A DNA stretch of 64,000 bases from Flavobacterium sp. 9AF (GCF_902506265.1 NZ_LR733556.1:827001-891000); one strand, 5' to 3'; shown: positions 29,709 to 38,912, numbered from the stretch's first letter. A program made the numbers and translations. Notes: a model not told the origin generated them from the sequence alone.

Positions 29709-31406
29709 ATGAATAAGACAATAAGTATCAATTTAGGAGGTTTCTTTTTTCATATTGATGAAGATGCGTATCAAAAATTATCACGTTATTTTGATGCAGT
29801 GAAACGATCACTTTCTCCAGAAGGAAGAGATGAAATTATAAAAGATATAGAAAGCAGAATAGCTGAACTTTTTCAAGAAAGAATTAAAACGGAGAAGCAA
29901 GTAATTGGTTTAACCGAGTTAGACGAAATAATTGCTATTATGGGACAACCTGAAGATTATAAGATAGATGAAGAAACAACTTACTCTTCTCAATCTTCAT
30001 ATTCTGGAACAACTTATCATGCAAGATCTAAACGTTTATATAGAGACAAAGAAAATGCCATTTTAGGTGGTGTTGCAGCGGGTTTTGGTCATTACTTTAA
30101 TATTGATCCACTTTGGATTCGTTTAGGTATAGTTTTAATTGTAATTGCTGGTGTGGGAAGTCCTATTTTAATCTATTTATTATTATGGATTATAGTTCCT
30201 GAAGCAGTAACTACCTCTCAAAAATTAGAAATGAGAGGTGAACCTATAACTATTTCAAATATTGAAAAAAAAGTCAAAGAAGGAATCCATGAAATTAGTG
30301 ATAAAATTAATAATTTAGATCATCAAAAAATAGCAAATACCGCTAAGTCTGGAGCACAACAAATAGGCAATACTTTAAGTGATTTGTTTTTAAGTTTCTT
30401 TAAAGTTATGATAAAAATAATTGGCATTTTTATTATTTTCTTCTCAGCTATGTCATTATTAGGAGTACTCATAGGATCTTTATTTATGATTTTCTCATCA
30501 TCATTACCTAATTCGTACATTTTTAATAATATACATACTCCATTGGATTTTGATGTTCCTATGTGGATACAGGGAGTACTTTTACTTCTTAGTGTAGGAA
30601 TACCTTTATTTTTCTTACTTATACTGGGTCTAAAATTATTGGTTACGAATATGAAATCTATTGGTAACAATATAAAATATTCTTTGTTAGCTATCTGGAT
30701 AGTAGCAATTATAGGAATAACTTATTTAGGTGTACAACAAGCTACAGCTATAGGTTTTGAAGGGAAAACAGTGAAAAAGGAACAACTTTTTGTACAACCA
30801 AATGACACTATCTATGTAAGAATGCAGTACAACAATTATTATGCTAAAAGTATTAATGAAAGAGCATATAATAAATATACTCATGACGAAAACAATAATG
30901 AAATCATATATTCTACGAAAGTGCGTGTGCATTTCTTAAAAACAGATGAAAATCAACCTTTTTTACAAGTAGAACGTTCTGCCACGGGGAAATCACATAA
31001 AGAAGCTACTAGTCGTTCAGAAAAAATACGATATAATTTTGATATTCAAGGAAATAAAATTACTTTAGATAATTATTTCACCACAGCATTTGGAAATAAA
31101 TTTAGAGATCAGGAAGTTAATGTTTATATCTATTTACCTAATGGAATTTATTTAAAACCAGATGACAGCATACAAGATTATGATTGGTCTGATAATGATA
31201 TTTTCAATTTACATTATAGTTCCGATAATTATATTTATGAAGTGAAAGACAATAAAATAGTATGTACTAATTGTCCTTCTGAAGAAAATGAAAATGAAGA
31301 TGAAGATGTTGAGGATTTTGATGAGGATGAAATATCCATTCATTTAAACAATAATGAAGTTAAAATCAACGCTTCAAAAGACAACATACAAATAGAAGCA
31401 AAATAA
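29709..31406 (+). CDS. PspC-domain membrane protein
   Basis: A 565-residue protein. An N-terminal part (1-85) has the 'bacterial adaptor' type INLGGFFFHIDEDAYQKLSRY and a helical segment; the PspC domain (about 105-165) shows RLYRDKENAILGGVAAGFGHYFNIDPLWIRL with two membrane helices; three further membrane segments follow (about 230-330), then a periplasmic beta region (about 360-525) and an acidic tail. PspC proteins sense membrane stress. It is placed between PadR and a GIN lipoprotein. Confidence 0.9.
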   Translation: MNKTISINLGGFFFHIDEDAYQKLSRYFDAVKRSLSPEGRDEIIKDIESRIAELFQERIKTEKQVIGLTELDEIIAIMGQPEDYKIDEETTYSSQSSYSGTTYHARSKRLYRDKENAILGGVAAGFGHYFNIDPLWIRLGIVLIVIAGVGSPILIYLLLWIIVPEAVTTSQKLEMRGEPITISNIEKKVKEGIHEISDKINNLDHQKIANTAKSGAQQIGNTLSDLFLSFFKVMIKIIGIFIIFFSAMSLLGVLIGSLFMIFSSSLPNSYIFNNIHTPLDFDVPMWIQGVLLLLSVGIPLFFLLILGLKLLVTNMKSIGNNIKYSLLAIWIVAIIGITYLGVQQATAIGFEGKTVKKEQLFVQPNDTIYVRMQYNNYYAKSINERAYNKYTHDENNNEIIYSTKVRVHFLKTDENQPFLQVERSATGKSHKEATSRSEKIRYNFDIQGNKITLDNYFTTAFGNKFRDQEVNVYIYLPNGIYLKPDDSIQDYDWSDNDIFNLHYSSDNYIYEVKDNKIVCTNCPSEENENEDEDVEDFDEDEISIHLNNNEVKINASKDNIQIEAK

Positions 31407-31441
31407 AAACATTTTAAATAAACAAATAAAAAACCAAAATC

Positions 31442-32182
31442 ATGACAAAATTCATTTTACAAATAACAAAAATGATTGTAACAATTCTTGCAGTCTTGTT
31501 ATTACAATCTTGCATGAATTCCAATTGGAATAGAGAAACCCTTAAAGGAAATGGAACAGTAGTAGAAGTTAACCGAACCATTGACATGCCTTTTAATGCA
31601 ATTGCTGCACAAACTGGTTTAGAAGTTATTATAAGACAAGATAATAATGTTAGCGTTAAAGTGGAAGCAGATGAAAATCTTCAAGACCATATTTTTACAG
31701 AAGTTAAAGATGGTGAATTAAAGATACATACAGATGTTAACATCTTAAATTGTAAAGCAAAAAAAATCTATGTTTGTTTACCAAATTTGAATAAAATTTC
31801 TTCATCAAGTGGAGCTAGTGTAAGCAGTGAGAAAGAATTGAATTTTGAAAATCTAGAATTAGAATCAAGTAGTGGTAGTTTAATTGACATAGTAATAAAA
31901 AGCAATACTTTATCTTGCGAAAGTAGTAGCGGAAGCAGTATAACTGCTAAAGGAACTGCAAAATCAATTAACACAGAATCATCTAGTGGTAGTTCTATCA
32001 ATCTGGAAAAATTAATTGCAGAAAATGGTCAATCAAGTTCATCAAGCGGCAGCACAACGCATGTTAATGTAACCAATGAGTTAAAGGCAGAAGCATCTAG
32101 TGGTAGTAGTATTAGCGTAGCCTCAAAACCGAATTCTTTAATTAAAGACGAAAATTCAGGTGGAAGTGTCGATATAAAATAA
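31442..32182 (+). CDS. GIN-domain (DUF2807) lipoprotein
   Basis: A 246-residue protein with lipoprotein signal ending LLLQSC. The mature part is a DUF2807 'head GIN' beta-helix: it starts FNAIAAQTGLEVIIRQDNNVSVKVEADENL and has repeated ESSSGS/SSGSS turns spaced about 20 residues apart (SSSGASVSSEKE, ESSSGSLID, ESSSGSSIT, ESSSGSSIN, SSSSGSTTH, EASSGSSIS). These turns mark rungs of the solenoid. Surface or periplasmic role unknown; linked here with PspC and PadR. It ends before a strong terminator. Confidence 0.9.
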   Translation: MTKFILQITKMIVTILAVLLLQSCMNSNWNRETLKGNGTVVEVNRTIDMPFNAIAAQTGLEVIIRQDNNVSVKVEADENLQDHIFTEVKDGELKIHTDVNILNCKAKKIYVCLPNLNKISSSSGASVSSEKELNFENLELESSSGSLIDIVIKSNTLSCESSSGSSITAKGTAKSINTESSSGSSINLEKLIAENGQSSSSSGSTTHVNVTNELKAEASSGSSISVASKPNSLIKDENSGGSVDIK

Positions 32183-32200
32183 TTTATTCAATAACTAAAA

Positions 32201-32230
32201 AAACATCAGCCTATAAGCTGATGTTTTTTT
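32201..32230 (+). terminator. Terminator of the padR-pspC-GIN operon
   Basis: AAACATCAGC (32201-32210) and GCTGATGTTT (32217-32226) form a 10-bp stem with loop CTATAA, followed by T residues. Confidence 0.85.
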
Positions 32231-32238
32231 TATATTTG
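32231..32238 (+). promoter_or_regulatory. -7 element of the second GIN gene
   Basis: TATATTTG matches TAnnTTTG directly after the terminator; the start codon is 67 bases downstream. Confidence 0.4.
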
Positions 32239-32305
32239 CCTTGTATTGCTTCAATTTTTTTGGAATGATTATTGAGCAGTTTAACCTATATAATTATCAT
32301 AATAA

Positions 32306-33139
32306 ATGAAAAAAATAACTTTTTTACTTTTAGTATTATTCGCTTCTAACATTGGTTTTTCCCAAAAAAAAGACAAAATTAAAGGTTCTAAGATTATTAC
32401 TCATACTATAAAACAAGTTGAGACATTTCAAAATATTGAAATAGAAGACAATGTAGAAATCTACTTAGTTAAAGCAGATACACCATCTATAGAAATCGAA
32501 GCCGATGACAATTTACACGATGTTGTTAATTTTGCTGTTACAGGAAATACACTTCGCATTACTACTTTAAAAACAGTGAGTGGAGCAAAAAAATTTGATT
32601 TAAGAATTAATTACGCATCTGATTTAAAACTTATTACAGTAAAAAATGAGGCAAAATTACATGCTTTAAATGCATTACAATTAGATACGATTACAATCAA
32701 AAATTTTGACTCATCCCAATCTTTTTTAAATGTAAATTCTAACGCTTTTACCTTAATTTTAAATGATAAATCGGAAGCCGAATTAAATGTAAAAGCTCAA
32801 AATACAGTTTTAGAAGTAAGCAAAAATGCTGAATTAAAAGCTTTAGTTGCTTCACCCGAAGTAAAAATAGATTTATATGAAAAAGCTGAAGTAAAAATTG
32901 AAGGCGATGCTGCCAATGCTAAAATAAGATTAGACAACAATGCTTATTTATTAGCCAACAAATTTACTGCAGCAGTAATGGATTTAACAGTTGAAAATTA
33001 TGCCAAATGCGAAGTAAATGTAACAAAAGAATTGGCCTTATCCGCTTCAGGAAAAACACAAGTTGAATTATATGGAGAACCCAAAATTGAAATGAGAAAG
33101 TTTACCAATTCAACTACATTGTATAAAAAGGAATTGTAA
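32306..33139 (+). CDS. GIN-domain (DUF2807) secreted protein
   Basis: A 277-residue exported protein with signal peptide to about residue 19 (SNIGFSQ) and a DUF2807-like beta region (TFQNIEIEDNVEIYLVKADTPSIEIEADDNLHD) that follows the same template as the preceding GIN lipoprotein but lacks its SSGSS turns. The likely paralogues are separated by a terminator and a promoter, so this one is transcribed on its own. It is convergent with the glutaminyl cyclase gene (9 bases between the stops). Confidence 0.85.
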   Translation: MKKITFLLLVLFASNIGFSQKKDKIKGSKIITHTIKQVETFQNIEIEDNVEIYLVKADTPSIEIEADDNLHDVVNFAVTGNTLRITTLKTVSGAKKFDLRINYASDLKLITVKNEAKLHALNALQLDTITIKNFDSSQSFLNVNSNAFTLILNDKSEAELNVKAQNTVLEVSKNAELKALVASPEVKIDLYEKAEVKIEGDAANAKIRLDNNAYLLANKFTAAVMDLTVENYAKCEVNVTKELALSASGKTQVELYGEPKIEMRKFTNSTTLYKKEL

Positions 33140-33147
33140 ATGCTATT

Positions 33148-33948
33148 CTAAAATTTCAATTTCAAAAATAACAGGCACATTTTTCCCGTTATATAGAACG
33201 TATTCTTTTTAGAATTATATGCAATCCCATTCATTTCCATAGAACCTGAAAATCTATTTTTAACATCAAAATATAAACTAGATAAATCTATTGATTTTAC
33301 TACTTTTCCAGTATTAATGTCTATTTTCAAAATTCTATTTTCAGTGTAAACATTAGAATAAACAAAACCATTAATGTATTCTAACTCATTTAATCTATAA
33401 ACTGGGTTTCCATATTCAGTAACTTTAATCTTTTTTGTAGGTTTTTGAGTATTTACATCTAAAAATGTCAATACATCTGTCCCATCACTCATAATTAAAG
33501 TTGAATCACCTAAATTTGTTAAACCCCAACCTTCGTTGTTTTCAAATTTAAAAGTACTTAATTGTTGATATGTTTCCGCATCATATACAAAACCCATTTT
33601 ATTCAAATAAGTTAATTGAAAAATTTTATTATTTGCCTTTGCAATACCTTCACCAAAATAAATGCTTTTATCTAGTTCAGCTTTTACATCAATTTTGCCA
33701 GTTTCAAGACTTAATATCCCAAAAAGAGATCTAGTATTTGCCACACTCTCAGGAGCACCAGTGCTTTCAAATAAATTTCCTCCATCAAAAAACAAACCTT
33801 CAGTAAAAGAATTGGTATCATGAGGATAAGTGTTTTTGATAACATATTGTTTTATAGAAATAATAGATTCTTGGGAATTATTTTCTTCCTTTTCTTTACA
33901 AGAAATAAAAAACAAAAAAAATAAAATAGATAAAAAACTGAATTTCAT
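33148..33948 (-). CDS. Glutaminyl-peptide cyclotransferase (beta-propeller type), C-terminus frameshifted
   Basis: Lipoprotein signal (FLFFISCKEKE) then a five-bladed beta-propeller of the plant/bacterial glutamine cyclotransferase family (PF05096), which converts N-terminal Gln to pyroglutamate. Family landmarks are YPHDTNSFTEGLFFDGG.LFESTG, YFGEGIA, NEGWGLT, LNELEYINGFVYSNVY and EMNGIAYN. The last residues read GKMCLLFLKLKF; one extra A in the AAAAA run at about 33185 would instead give GKNVPVIFEIEILE, which agrees better with the family ending (GK.W..LFEI). So the end of the frame is probably shifted by one base, by mutation or by sequencing error. The gene upstream on the same strand encodes a small leader-peptide protein. 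Confidence 0.85.
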   Translation of the reverse strand: MKFSFLSILFFLFFISCKEKEENNSQESIISIKQYVIKNTYPHDTNSFTEGLFFDGGNLFESTGAPESVANTRSLFGILSLETGKIDVKAELDKSIYFGEGIAKANNKIFQLTYLNKMGFVYDAETYQQLSTFKFENNEGWGLTNLGDSTLIMSDGTDVLTFLDVNTQKPTKKIKVTEYGNPVYRLNELEYINGFVYSNVYTENRILKIDINTGKVVKSIDLSSLYFDVKNRFSGSMEMNGIAYNSKKNTFYITGKMCLLFLKLKF

Positions 33949-33970
33949 TACAAAAAAAATTAAAAATTAA

Positions 33971-33994
33971 AAGTTCGGATAAATATCCGAACTT
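33971..33994 (-). terminator. Hairpin after the small peptide gene
   Basis: AAGTTCGGATA (33971-33981) and TATCCGAACTT (33984-33994) form an 11-bp perfect stem with a 2-base loop, 20 bases after the peptide stop; a T-rich stretch follows on the minus strand. It would partly separate the peptide gene from the cyclotransferase. Confidence 0.75.
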
Positions 33995-34013
33995 AATTAA
34001 TCAAAGATATAAA

Positions 34014-34247
34014 TTAGTTATGATGAACACAACCAGCAAGACCATTATACGTCCAACCTCTACCAAACAAAAATGAACAACTTGATTGTGATAATTCATA
34101 ACCAAGAGGAATCGGTTGAAATAATTTAGGAGTATTTGTAATTGTATCTTCTATTCCTTGACTCACATCTTCACCAGAGACGATGTTTTTTTGTTCCATC
34201 GTTGTCAATACAGATACACCTTTCAAATTTAAAATTGATTTTTTCAT
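34014..34247 (-). CDS. Small peptide with bacteriocin/RiPP-type leader
   Basis: A 77-residue peptide starting MKKSILNLKGVSVLTTMEQKNIVSGED. From memory, Flavobacterial precursors of bacteriocin-like or ribosomally made modified peptides share the MKK.ILNL.G...L...EQK.I.GG leader; here the double-Gly site reads SG followed by E. The presumptive core (about residues 27-77) ends SSCSFLFGRGWTYNGLAGCVHHN, with two cysteines (about 57 and 73), aromatic residues and two His. No dedicated peptidase-containing ABC exporter or modification enzyme is adjacent; the genes nearby are a glutaminyl cyclase (same strand) and an XRE regulator (opposite strand). Confidence 0.6.
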   Translation of the reverse strand: MKKSILNLKGVSVLTTMEQKNIVSGEDVSQGIEDTITNTPKLFQPIPLGYELSQSSCSFLFGRGWTYNGLAGCVHHN

Positions 34248-34469
34248 TTTTTAAAAATTAATAAAATTAAAATTGGTCCAAACATTTATAGTCACTTGAA
34301 CTTCTGACTATTCCTGCGCAAGAATATCTTTTAGTGATCATAAAATATTTATAAATCACATTTATTTTGAATTAACTATAACTAAATATTAACCCAAAAA
34401 TAAAAAAAGAAATTTAAAAAATGACAAATATGTAATTATTTTTTCATTAAAGTAATTTGAAATTGCGAA

Positions 34470-34694
34470 ATGGCTAAGCAATTTCAAGATAAAGAACTTT
34501 TACAAAAAATTATTCTCAATATCAAACAATTGAGAAAGTCTAACAATGTGACTTTAGAGACATTCTATTTTGATACTGGAATTCATTTAGCAAGAATAGA
34601 ACAAGGAAAAACCAATATAACAGTTTCAACATTATCAAAAATTTGTAGCTATTTTAACATCTCTCTTTCTGAATTTTTTAAAAAGATAGAATAA
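34470..34694 (+). CDS. Small XRE-type helix-turn-helix regulator
   Basis: A 74-residue single-domain HTH_3 protein: QLRKSNNVTLETFYFDTGIHLARIEQGKTNITVSTLSKICSYFNISLSEFFKKI. The recognition helix and following helices are complete and there is no effector domain. The last codons and the stop lie inside a perfect 27-bp palindrome that acts as terminator. It is divergent from the leader-peptide gene (222 bases between the starts), so it could repress that promoter; this is inference. Confidence 0.85.
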   Translation: MAKQFQDKELLQKIILNIKQLRKSNNVTLETFYFDTGIHLARIEQGKTNITVSTLSKICSYFNISLSEFFKKIE

Positions 34695-34738
34695 AAAAAG
34701 GTCATTCAAAAGAATGACCTTTTTTTATTCTATCTTTT
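34681..34738. terminator. 27-bp perfect palindrome, bidirectional terminator
   Basis: Arms 34681-34707 and 34712-34738 are perfectly complementary with loop AAAA. The core is GGTCATTC/GAATGACC flanked by A and T runs. The left arm includes the XRE stop codon; the convergent trxB gene ends 11 bases beyond the right arm. Confidence 0.85.
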
Positions 34739-34748
34739 AATTCCAATT

Positions 34749-35699
34749 TTATGAATGTTTAGCAGCTAAATAACGTTCCGCATCTAACGCAGCCATACAA
34801 CCAGTTCCTGCTGCTGTAATTGCTTGTCGATAGACGTGATCTGCAGCATCACCACCTACAAACACACCAGCCACATTTGTTTTGGCTGTTCCAGGAATAT
34901 TTTTAATGTATCCCGTTTCATCTAAATCTAAATAATCTGCAAAAATATCGGTGTTGGGTTTATGACCTATAGCCACAAAGAAACCCGTTGCAGGTATTTC
35001 AATTGCCTCTCCTGTAGTTCTGTTTTTTGCTCTTACACCCGTTACTACTTGTCCATCACCTAAGACTTCTTCAGTCTCTGTATGCATTAAAATTTCAATA
35101 TTAGGTGTTTTTCTAACCCTTTCTTCCATAATACGAGAAGCTCTAAATTGATCGCTTCTCACTAACATGGTTACTTTTTTACAAATATTTGATAAATAAT
35201 GGGCTTCTTCACAAGCGCTATCTCCTGCACCCACAATTACTACTTCCTGATTTCTGTAGAAAAAGCCATCACAAACCGCACAAGCTGAAACACCACCGCC
35301 TAATTGCAAATATTTTTGTTCAGAAGGTAATCCTAAATATTTAGCCGAAGCACCTGTTGAAATAATAACGGTTTCTGCATGAATTTCAATCGTATCGTTA
35401 ACCCATACTTTATGAATTTCTCCAGAAAAATCAACTTTAGTTACCCAACCATCTCTTATATCTGTTCCAAAACGTTTTGCCTGTTCTTGTAATTGTATCA
35501 TCATTTCTGGTCCAGTAACTCCATCTGGATAACCCGGGAAATTTTCCACTTCGTTTGTTGTTGTTAATTGCCCACCAGGTTGTTGCCCTTGATATAACAC
35601 AGGAAACATATTGGCTCTAGCCGCATAAATCGCTGCAGTATATCCTGCTGGTCCAGAACCTATAATTAAACATTTTACTTTTTCTATTGTATCTGACAT
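34749..35699 (-). CDS. trxB: Thioredoxin reductase
   Basis: NADPH-dependent flavoprotein that reduces thioredoxin. The 316 residues show the FAD-binding GSGPAGYTAAIYAARA (about 14-29), the redox pair C140-AVC143 in SACAVCDGFF, the NADPH-binding GAGDSACEEAHYL and the FAD motif GVFVGGDAAD near the end. Low-molecular-weight bacterial type, normal length. It is transcribed alone and ends at the shared palindromic terminator. Confidence 0.97.
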   Translation of the reverse strand: MSDTIEKVKCLIIGSGPAGYTAAIYAARANMFPVLYQGQQPGGQLTTTNEVENFPGYPDGVTGPEMMIQLQEQAKRFGTDIRDGWVTKVDFSGEIHKVWVNDTIEIHAETVIISTGASAKYLGLPSEQKYLQLGGGVSACAVCDGFFYRNQEVVIVGAGDSACEEAHYLSNICKKVTMLVRSDQFRASRIMEERVRKTPNIEILMHTETEEVLGDGQVVTGVRAKNRTTGEAIEIPATGFFVAIGHKPNTDIFADYLDLDETGYIKNIPGTAKTNVAGVFVGGDAADHVYRQAITAAGTGCMAALDAERYLAAKHS

Positions 35700-35789
35700 G
35701 ATTTATTTTTTTATTGAAGCCCAAAATTAAGCATTTTGAGCCAAATGAAATGTTATATTACTTACAAAATAACTATTTGACAATAAGGT

Positions 35790-37463
35790 TTATTTATTCT
35801 CTTTTAATTGATTTAATAATTCTTCAAAAGACACTTTTTGTTGCGATCCTGTAGCCAAATCTTTAATACCAAACTGATTGTTTTTTATTTCTTCTTCACC
35901 AACTAAAATAGCATAAGGAATTCCTCTTTTATCAGCATGTTGAAATTGTTTACCAATTTTTGTTGCATCTGGATACATTTCAACTTTAACTCCTGCTTGT
36001 CTTAGTTTTGCAATAGCTTTCATCGCATATTTAGCTTCTTCTAAACCAAAATTTAAAAATAAGGCTTTTGAAGTTGCAGTAACAGTTTCAGGAAATAAAT
36101 TCAGTTCTTCGATGACCAAAGCGATTCGGTCTAAGCCAAATGAAATTCCTACACCACTCATGTTTTTTAAACCAAAAATACCTGTCAAATCATCATAACG
36201 ACCACCACCACCAATAGAACCCATAGCCACACCTTTGGGAGCTGCCACTTCAAAAATAGCACCTGTATAATAATTTAAACCTCGTGCTAAGGTAACGTCT
36301 AAATCTAATGTAGCGGTTTGTAAACCGATTTCGTTAATATTATCGCAAATAAATAGTAATTCTTCTACTCCTTTCATTCCTTCTTCTGAAGTAACTAACA
36401 AATCCGCTAACTTCGCAATTTTCTCAGCGATTGTTCCCGTAAAACTAAATAAAGGTTGCACTTTAGTAATCGCTTCTTCAGCAATTCCTTTTTCAAGCAT
36501 TTCTTTTTTAACACCCTCTTCCCCTATTTTATCTAATTTATCTAAAGCAACTGTAAAATCGATTAATTTATCCGAAGCGCCAATAACCTCAGCAATTCCT
36601 GATAATATTTTACGATTGTTGATTTTAATAGTTACACCCTTTAATCCTAATTGACTAAAAACGGAATCGTATAATTGTACCAATTCTACTTCTTGCCAAA
36701 GCGAATTAGAACCTACTACATCCGCATCACATTGATAAAACTCTCTAAAACGACCTTTTTGAGGACGATCTGCTCTCCAAACCGGTTGAATTTGATACCT
36801 TTTAAACGGAAACTCAATTTCATTTTGGTGTTGCACCACATATCTTGCGAAAGGAACGGTTAAATCGTAACGCAATGCTTTTTCAGAAATTAATGATGTC
36901 GCTTTTTTGGAATTTAGAGCTTCTAAACTATTAATATATTTGCTATATACATTTTTAAAAATATCTCTTTTAAATTGTAAAGTAACTTCATTAAAGCTAT
37001 CATGCTTTTTATATTTACTAAAAAAATCAAAAATTTCATTTTTATTTTCTGTAAAGCATTCTGATAATATTTCTTTTTCATCAAAAGTCAATCCAGAATA
37101 TATTGATAAAAATCTTTTTAAAGTTTCTTCAAACTCATTAAAATTATTATTATTTCTTATAATTATTCCGAAGCCTTCTAAAATTTCAAAAAAATGAACA
37201 CTAAATTTACCTGAATCAATTACATTAGAACGTAAATCATCTAAATAATCCCCTGAATTTAATATTTTAAAAATCAAGCGATCGCCTTCTTCTCCATATT
37301 TTCCCATTAAGGTTTCCGAATTTTCGAAAGAAGGCGTTTCTATAGGTTGGAAACCAAATTTTTCGAAATTGGTTTTTATCGTACTGAAAATATAATTGCG
37401 TTTTGCGACTTCAATAGGAGAAAAATCGCGCGTTCCTTTTGGTATACTTGGTTTCTGAGCCAT
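35790..37463 (-). CDS. hisS: Histidyl-tRNA synthetase with an extra internal domain
   Basis: Charges tRNA-His. The start at 37463 ([16 protein letters not shown]) gives 557 residues; the upstream in-frame extension is not needed. Class II motifs are intact: [26 protein letters not shown] (about 198-209), [23 protein letters not shown] (motif 2), the His-specific [13 protein letters not shown] and motif 3 [18 protein letters not shown], plus the anticodon-binding domain. Between GDYL (residue 74) and SEKALRYDL (about 193) lies an unrelated block of about 95-100 extra residues (coordinates roughly 36894-37241), where related enzymes as I remember them have 18-25. The insert is AT-rich, helical and in frame. 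Confidence 0.95.
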   Translation of the reverse strand: MAQKPSIPKGTRDFSPIEVAKRNYIFSTIKTNFEKFGFQPIETPSFENSETLMGKYGEEGDRLIFKILNSGDYLDDLRSNVIDSGKFSVHFFEILEGFGIIIRNNNNFNEFEETLKRFLSIYSGLTFDEKEILSECFTENKNEIFDFFSKYKKHDSFNEVTLQFKRDIFKNVYSKYINSLEALNSKKATSLISEKALRYDLTVPFARYVVQHQNEIEFPFKRYQIQPVWRADRPQKGRFREFYQCDADVVGSNSLWQEVELVQLYDSVFSQLGLKGVTIKINNRKILSGIAEVIGASDKLIDFTVALDKLDKIGEEGVKKEMLEKGIAEEAITKVQPLFSFTGTIAEKIAKLADLLVTSEEGMKGVEELLFICDNINEIGLQTATLDLDVTLARGLNYYTGAIFEVAAPKGVAMGSIGGGGRYDDLTGIFGLKNMSGVGISFGLDRIALVIEELNLFPETVTATSKALFLNFGLEEAKYAMKAIAKLRQAGVKVEMYPDATKIGKQFQHADKRGIPYAILVGEEEIKNNQFGIKDLATGSQQKVSFEELLNQLKENK

Positions 37464-37470
37464 TTTTATG

Positions 37471-37506
37471 AATGTGTCAATTTGATAATGTGTCAATGTG
37501 CCAATT
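37471..37506. repeat. Short repeats in the hisS leader
   Basis: AATGTGTCAATT (37471-37482), AATGTGTCAATG (37487-37498) and AATGTGCCAATT (37495-37506) lie just upstream of the hisS start codon. Confidence 0.65.
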
Positions 37507-37670
37507 GAAAAATGCACCGAATAAATAGTAACATTTTCTTTTGAACATCTAAAATGCAAATATCGAATTTATTACTGATTCAGAAAAATTATATAAATAA
37601 TTACTATTAACTTTTTACTATTTACTAAAAAAATGTAACAAAATTTACTTTCTAAAGTCTAATTGTCATT

Positions 37671-38912
37671 ATGGTAGGATTATTTAAAGAAAACACTAGG
37701 ATAGCAATAGATTCTATAAAGAGTCAAGTATTGCGTACAGCTTTAACTGTTTTAATTATTATGATAGGAATTACCTTTTTAGTAGGTATTCTTACCTTGA
37801 CAAAAGCTTTAGAAAATAATATTTTTGGAAATTTTGCTTCAATGGGAGCCAATACGTTTTCTATTAGCAGGTATGATTTTTCTGGTCAAATCAACCGAAA
37901 TAATGTGGAGCAAAAAGTGAATCCTATTATTAGTTATCCACAAGCTAAGGCATTTAAAGATAAATATGATTTCCCATCCACTTCCACTTCTTTATCGTTT
38001 ACTGCTGCATCAGCCATCGAGGTAAAATATCAAGGAGAAAAAACAGATCCAGAAATTTCTATTTTAGGTGTAGATGAAAATTTTTGTCCTAATAAAGGTC
38101 TAGAAGTTGTAAAAGGAAGAAATTTTAATTCTTTCGATATTACCAACAATAATTATGTATGTATTTTAGGTTCTGATTTTGAAAAAGGTCTTTTTAAAGA
38201 CAAAAACCCATTAGATCGAATTATTTCCATCAGAGGAGCTAAATTTAAAGTTATTGGTGTTTTAAAAGAAAAAGGCTCTACTTTTGGAAACAGTCAGGAT
38301 TTACGCGTTTTAATTCCAACTCAAATTGCTCGTTCCATTTTTTCGGCACCCAACATTAATTATGATTTAAATATAAAAGTAAATAATGAAGCCTTATTAG
38401 ATGAAGCGGTTAATGATGCCATTGTGACTATGCGTTTGATACGAAAATTAAATCCTATACAAAAAGAAGATTTTGGTATTTCTCGTAGTGATGATTTAAT
38501 TCAAACTTTAGGTTCAAACTTAGCTGTAATTAATTTGGTTGCAGTCATTATTGGAGCCATTACAGTTTTTGGTTCCACCATAGCCTTAATGAATATCATG
38601 CTCGTTTCGGTTAGTGAACGTACACGAGAAATTGGAATAAGAAAATCATTAGGAGCAAAAAGAAGTACTATAGCTTGGCAGTTTTTTACCGAAACTTTTA
38701 TTATTAGTCAAATAGGTGGTTTTCTAGGAATACTTTTTGGTATTATTCTAGGAACAGTAATTGCATTATTTGCAGGTTTTTCTTTTGTAGTACCTTGGTT
38801 AGCGATGTTTGCTGCTTTTATAACAACCTTAATAGTTACCATTATTTCAGGTTTATATCCAGCAATTAAAGCCTCTAAACTAGATCCGGTAGAAGCACTT
38901 CGTTATGAATAA
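37671..38912 (+). CDS. ABC transporter permease, MacB/FtsX type
   Basis: A 413-residue inner-membrane protein with one N-terminal helix (about 21-42), a large periplasmic MacB_PCD domain (about 50-275) and three C-terminal helices (FtsX domain, about 290-405) with the signature SERTREIGIRKSLGAKRSTI and GLYPAIKASKLDPVEALRYE. Members couple ATP hydrolysis to lipoprotein or peptide movement, or act in mechanotransmission. No ATPase gene is adjacent; it must use one encoded elsewhere. Convergent with prmC, 4 bases apart. Confidence 0.93.
   Translation: MVGLFKENTRIAIDSIKSQVLRTALTVLIIMIGITFLVGILTLTKALENNIFGNFASMGANTFSISRYDFSGQINRNNVEQKVNPIISYPQAKAFKDKYDFPSTSTSLSFTAASAIEVKYQGEKTDPEISILGVDENFCPNKGLEVVKGRNFNSFDITNNNYVCILGSDFEKGLFKDKNPLDRIISIRGAKFKVIGVLKEKGSTFGNSQDLRVLIPTQIARSIFSAPNINYDLNIKVNNEALLDEAVNDAIVTMRLIRKLNPIQKEDFGISRSDDLIQTLGSNLAVINLVAVIIGAITVFGSTIALMNIMLVSVSERTREIGIRKSLGAKRSTIAWQFFTETFIISQIGGFLGILFGIILGTVIALFAGFSFVVPWLAMFAAFITTLIVTIISGLYPAIKASKLDPVEALRYE

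Noticed and set aside
36894..37241. Intein in HisRS
   Set aside because: The insert does not begin with Cys/Ser/Thr at a splice junction nor end in His-Asn followed by a nucleophile, and there is no homing endonuclease motif.
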